Source: Linnemannia elongata (Eukaryota; Mortierellomycota; Mortierellomycetes; Mortierellales; Mortierellaceae). From it: DNA of 64,000 nucleotides. The position numbers and the translations under genes were made by a program. Below the pieces are notes generated by a model. It worked only from the letters and a program-made list of their open reading frames with translations, did no database searches and was not told the DNA's origin. Of this stretch, positions 61,467 to 64,000 are shown in pieces. Every line of letters begins with the position of its first letter. Positions within the stretch are counted from its first letter, which is position 1. Where the stretch lies: contig JAXBDG010000007.1 in assembly GCA_036320915.1 (NCBI GenBank), positions 186,001 to 250,000 on the forward strand, given 5' to 3'.

Positions 61467-62937
61467 TTACTCCTTCTTTGCAAGAACTTCCTGCCTCAAT
61501 GCCTCCAACCTACCCACAACAACCTCCGCCTGGCCCCTCTCATACTCAACAACCCTTTCAACCTTCAAAAACTCCTGCCCAAAATTCTTCACACAACTTC
61601 CATACTTGTTCCTATAATCCAGTTTCCCCACTGGTTGCTTCAACGCAACATACACGTTCGACTGGGCTCCGTGGTGACCGGTGATAGTTTGGTTGCGTTC
61701 ACCCATGAGCCGGACGGCGTAGTGGAGGGCGACACGGAGGAGTACGATCCAGGCGGCCAGGCCACCGATCCCGCTGGCTACTACTCCTGGTTGTGTTGAG
61801 AGTGAGATGATGTGCTTCTTTGGAGTAGTGGTGGTAGGGTTGGATGTGAGGGCTGACTTGGACGTGGACCGAGTGACTCTCCTGGTAGGTGTACTCGTCC
61901 CACTCGTCTCCGATCCAGAAGAAGCCACCAACGACGCATCTCCACCTACAGATTGAACAGATGCCATATCCTCGTCTGAAGAACCAGCCCACTCCTCATT
62001 CAAGCGAATGGCCAGCAGATCCGTGACCCACTTTGAAGACTCGTACGGCTGGACGGCCTCGAGTCCTTGCCAATCATCCATCCTGAAACTGGCCTTCTCG
62101 GCCGTCATTGAGCTTGTCCAGATGACTCTTCCTGGATCCTCCTCCGTCCTGCTCAGTACGTCTTCCAGTCCCTTGATCTAATTGTTGTTTGTTTTTCATG
62201 AGAATTGCATGATTGTTGTTAGTAACCATGATCATGATTAAATATACTCTTCAAAACACAACACATCCCGCTTCCCCCCCCCCTCAACTCATCAACTTTC
62301 CAAAAAAAAAACCTTACCATAAGATAATGCCCAAAGACATTACAAGCCAACACATTCCCAACTCCATCCTCCGTCAGATACTGTTTCGGCTGCACCAACA
62401 CATCCGACCTCGTCACAAGATCCATGGGGGCCTTAAACATATCCGTCAGAATCTTGCCCCACATCAATCCCACACTCGGCAAGATGCCCGCATTACAGAA
62501 CAAGAAATCAACTCGGCTATGCTGGGCCAGGATCCGGGCGTTGAATGCGAGGACAGAGGTTGCGCTACCAACGTCTACTAGTTCGATTTTGAGTTCTGGG
62601 GCGTGGAATGGGGTGGTGCGGGTTTTGGAGTTGGAGTTGGAGGAGGAGGTAAAGTGTAGCTGGAGAGAGGTGAGGGCTTCTTGAGCACGAGCTTTATTCC
62701 GGCAGGCGAGGATGATGGTAAGGGGGAAGGGGGATTCGTCGACCAGACGTTGTACGATCGAGTACCCTACTCCTCTGTTAACGAACAAGACCAAAAGAAT
62801 GGAAGGACAAATTAGGATTATGTTCAAGAGAAGAGGGTTATTTTTTTGTATTCCTGAAAGTTGGTTGGTAGTGAGGGACACAAGGTACATTACGAGTTGG
62901 CGCCTGTGACGATGGCCACTTTACGTTCAGTAGCCAT
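61467..62937 (-). CDS. ERG27: 3-keto-steroid reductase, ERG27 type (short-chain dehydrogenase)
   Basis: Three exons in gene order: 62937-62894, 62774-62318 and 62177-61467, giving 403 residues. ERG27 reduces the 3-keto group during C-4 demethylation in ergosterol synthesis, with NADPH, in the ER complex with ERG25-ERG26-ERG28. The cofactor motif TGANSGVG (11-18) is split by intron 1. CNAGILP, the long insertion typical of ERG27 with PKQYLTEDGVGNVLACNVFG, catalytic Ser in VIWTSSM (189/190) and YESSK (Tyr212, Lys216) all follow. STQPGVVAS and a membrane-associated segment (LAAWIVLLRVALHYAV) are also family-like. It exceeds yeast Erg27 (347 residues), mainly through about 55 Ser/Thr-rich residues after NEEWAGSSDED. 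HSD17B7-like activity is the alternative name for the same role. Confidence 0.9.
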
Positions 62938-63687
62938 GTTGATGAATGAGACTATTGGAAAAGGGATGTAAAAGTGATCAGAGGATGAAAGAAGAACGAA
63001 ATGAAAAAGGGAAGGAAGGAAAGAGTGAGAGTGAGAGAGAGAGAGAGATCAGATGCACAACATCTCCGCTTTTAAAGGAAGAGGGAGAAGGGTGGGGTGA
63101 TTTTTCCTTCACCGAAAATCGTACGATGTCTAAACAATTCCTTGTGCTCTGCAGCCGCACAGACATTTGATATTCCATTGGCAGGGGCCAGACGAATTGG
63201 GCGGTCTAGCAGGACACCAGCACTCAATTGATTGCCACATGGGAATGCACACTCACTTTTGTCTTTGTCTCTCGACCCTGTATTTCATACCGTTTCAGAA
63301 CACCAAAACATTCAATCGATGAGCTTTTTGTCAATAGGTTTTTATTGTCGCCAAAAAGAATAGCATGAAAGAAAGAAAGAATAAAAAAAAAGGAAAAAAA
63401 AAAAAAAAAAAGAGAGTTGAGAGTTGTTTGATGTTCATGGGGCTACCTCCAAGGTGTCGGATCGTTGGGCGCCCGTTTATGTTGTATGTTGTTGTTTAAC
63501 GCCGTCCGTTGTATACGTCCTGTCTATACCGACTGTATATTCAAGATAAGAAAATAAAAGCCATCTACGCCACGCCGCAATAGAACGATAGGGCGAAAGA
63601 GCAGGTGGGCGCACTTATCCTTTTTCCCGCCGGATATTTAGAGACCGGCGCCAAAACTATTGACAATAAGAAAAACAAGGTAGATTT
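62938..63687. other. Spacer: ERG27 promoter and 3' side of the last gene
   Basis: 750 bases without a gene. It carries a GA run (about 63029-63048) close to the ERG27 start and an A-tract (about 63385-63411). The right end is the 3' region of the partial gene; AATAAA on that strand overlaps its stop codon. Confidence 0.45.
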
Positions 63688-64000
63688 TTATTTTTTAGAA
63701 AACCAGAATCCAAGGGCAAAGGCAGTCAATACAGCGAGTCCAGCTCCCGTGTACACCCCAGCACCAGCACCACCTCCGGTAGTCCTCTTCTTCTTGCTGT
63801 CAGTCCGACGCCGACGCTTCTGCTTCTTGTCTGATTGCGATTGTGATTTTTTAGCATCATTAGACATGGTAGTGGAAGTAGTGACAAGTCCTACGTACCC
63901 GAATGTGCGCTTGATCTCGGCCCAGTAGTAGTTGCTCCAGTTCTGGCGGGTGATATCCAGGTCTCCGATAGGGACGCCCTCCTGCGTGACCTTGATTCCT
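63688..64000 (-). CDS. C-terminal part of a putative tail-anchored protein (5' end outside window)
   Basis: One open frame runs from the right edge to a TAA at 63690-63688, giving 103 residues. The visible part starts with GIKVTQEGVPIGDLDITRQN, then WSNYYWAEIKRTFGYVG, a strongly basic stretch (KKQKRRRRTDSKKKR), and a final hydrophobic helix (GAGLAVLTAFALGFWF) ending in SKK. A single C-terminal helix with a basic flank is the layout of tail-anchored membrane proteins of ER or mitochondria. I do not recognise the family. A GTACGT donor-like site (near 63893) follows TFG; if used, the C-terminus would differ, but the read-through frame is coherent. Confidence 0.7.
   Translation of the reverse strand, partial: GIKVTQEGVPIGDLDITRQNWSNYYWAEIKRTFGYVGLVTTSTTMSNDAKKSQSQSDKKQKRRRRTDSKKKRTTGGGAGAGVYTGAGLAVLTAFALGFWFSKK

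Overview
The window looks like nuclear DNA of an early-diverging filamentous fungus, most probably Mucoromycota and Mortierella-like. That is an inference from gene content and style: intron-rich genes, a plant-type fatty acid amide hydrolase relative, a WNK-type kinase (a family absent from budding yeast), an MFSD1-type transporter, very long Gln/His/Ser-rich regulators, and spacers full of homopolymer runs and CT/GA/CA microsatellites. No prokaryotic, viral or organellar gene was recognised. No rRNA, tRNA or CRISPR array was recognised by eye.

Layout, left to right. The window opens inside a plus-strand amidase-signature gene (1-1085). An STM1/SERBP1-family ribosome-associated gene with a 1.5 kb first intron follows (1648-4275). 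After a 3 kb spacer comes a 1413-residue Gln-rich protein whose only globular N-terminal block resembles a tyrosine-recombinase core-binding domain (7273-11827). A 4.3 kb spacer separates it from a convergent Ran1/Sks1-like protein kinase on the minus strand (16175-18756). The next 10.6 kb (18757-29357) holds no gene I can support.

Three minus-strand housekeeping genes then lie in tandem: GINS subunit PSF2 (29358-31763), ribosomal protein uS3 with a GC-AG intron (32180-33552), and the PP2A scaffold subunit A (33734-36620). Divergent from the last, across about 1 kb, is a WNK kinase gene with two possible first exons (37647-41339). It is convergent with a 1681-residue AT-hook, Gln-rich protein gene (41737-46971).

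A 7.6 kb spacer follows. Then come an orphan protein with a hydrophobic C-terminal region (54593-56369), an alpha/beta hydrolase (56808-58571, minus), an MFSD1-like transporter (59146-61053), an ERG27-type 3-ketosteroid reductase (61467-62937, minus), and the 3' end of a tail-anchored protein gene (63688 to the right edge, minus).

Gene models were built by hand from GT-AG (one GC-AG) junctions that keep frame and rebuild recognisable families. Of 39 acceptors placed, 36 end in TAG and only 3 in CAG, a consistent local splicing style. The genes are mostly independent housekeeping or regulatory loci. The only thematic pairing is PP2A scaffold beside WNK kinase, both phospho-signalling, from one divergent promoter region.
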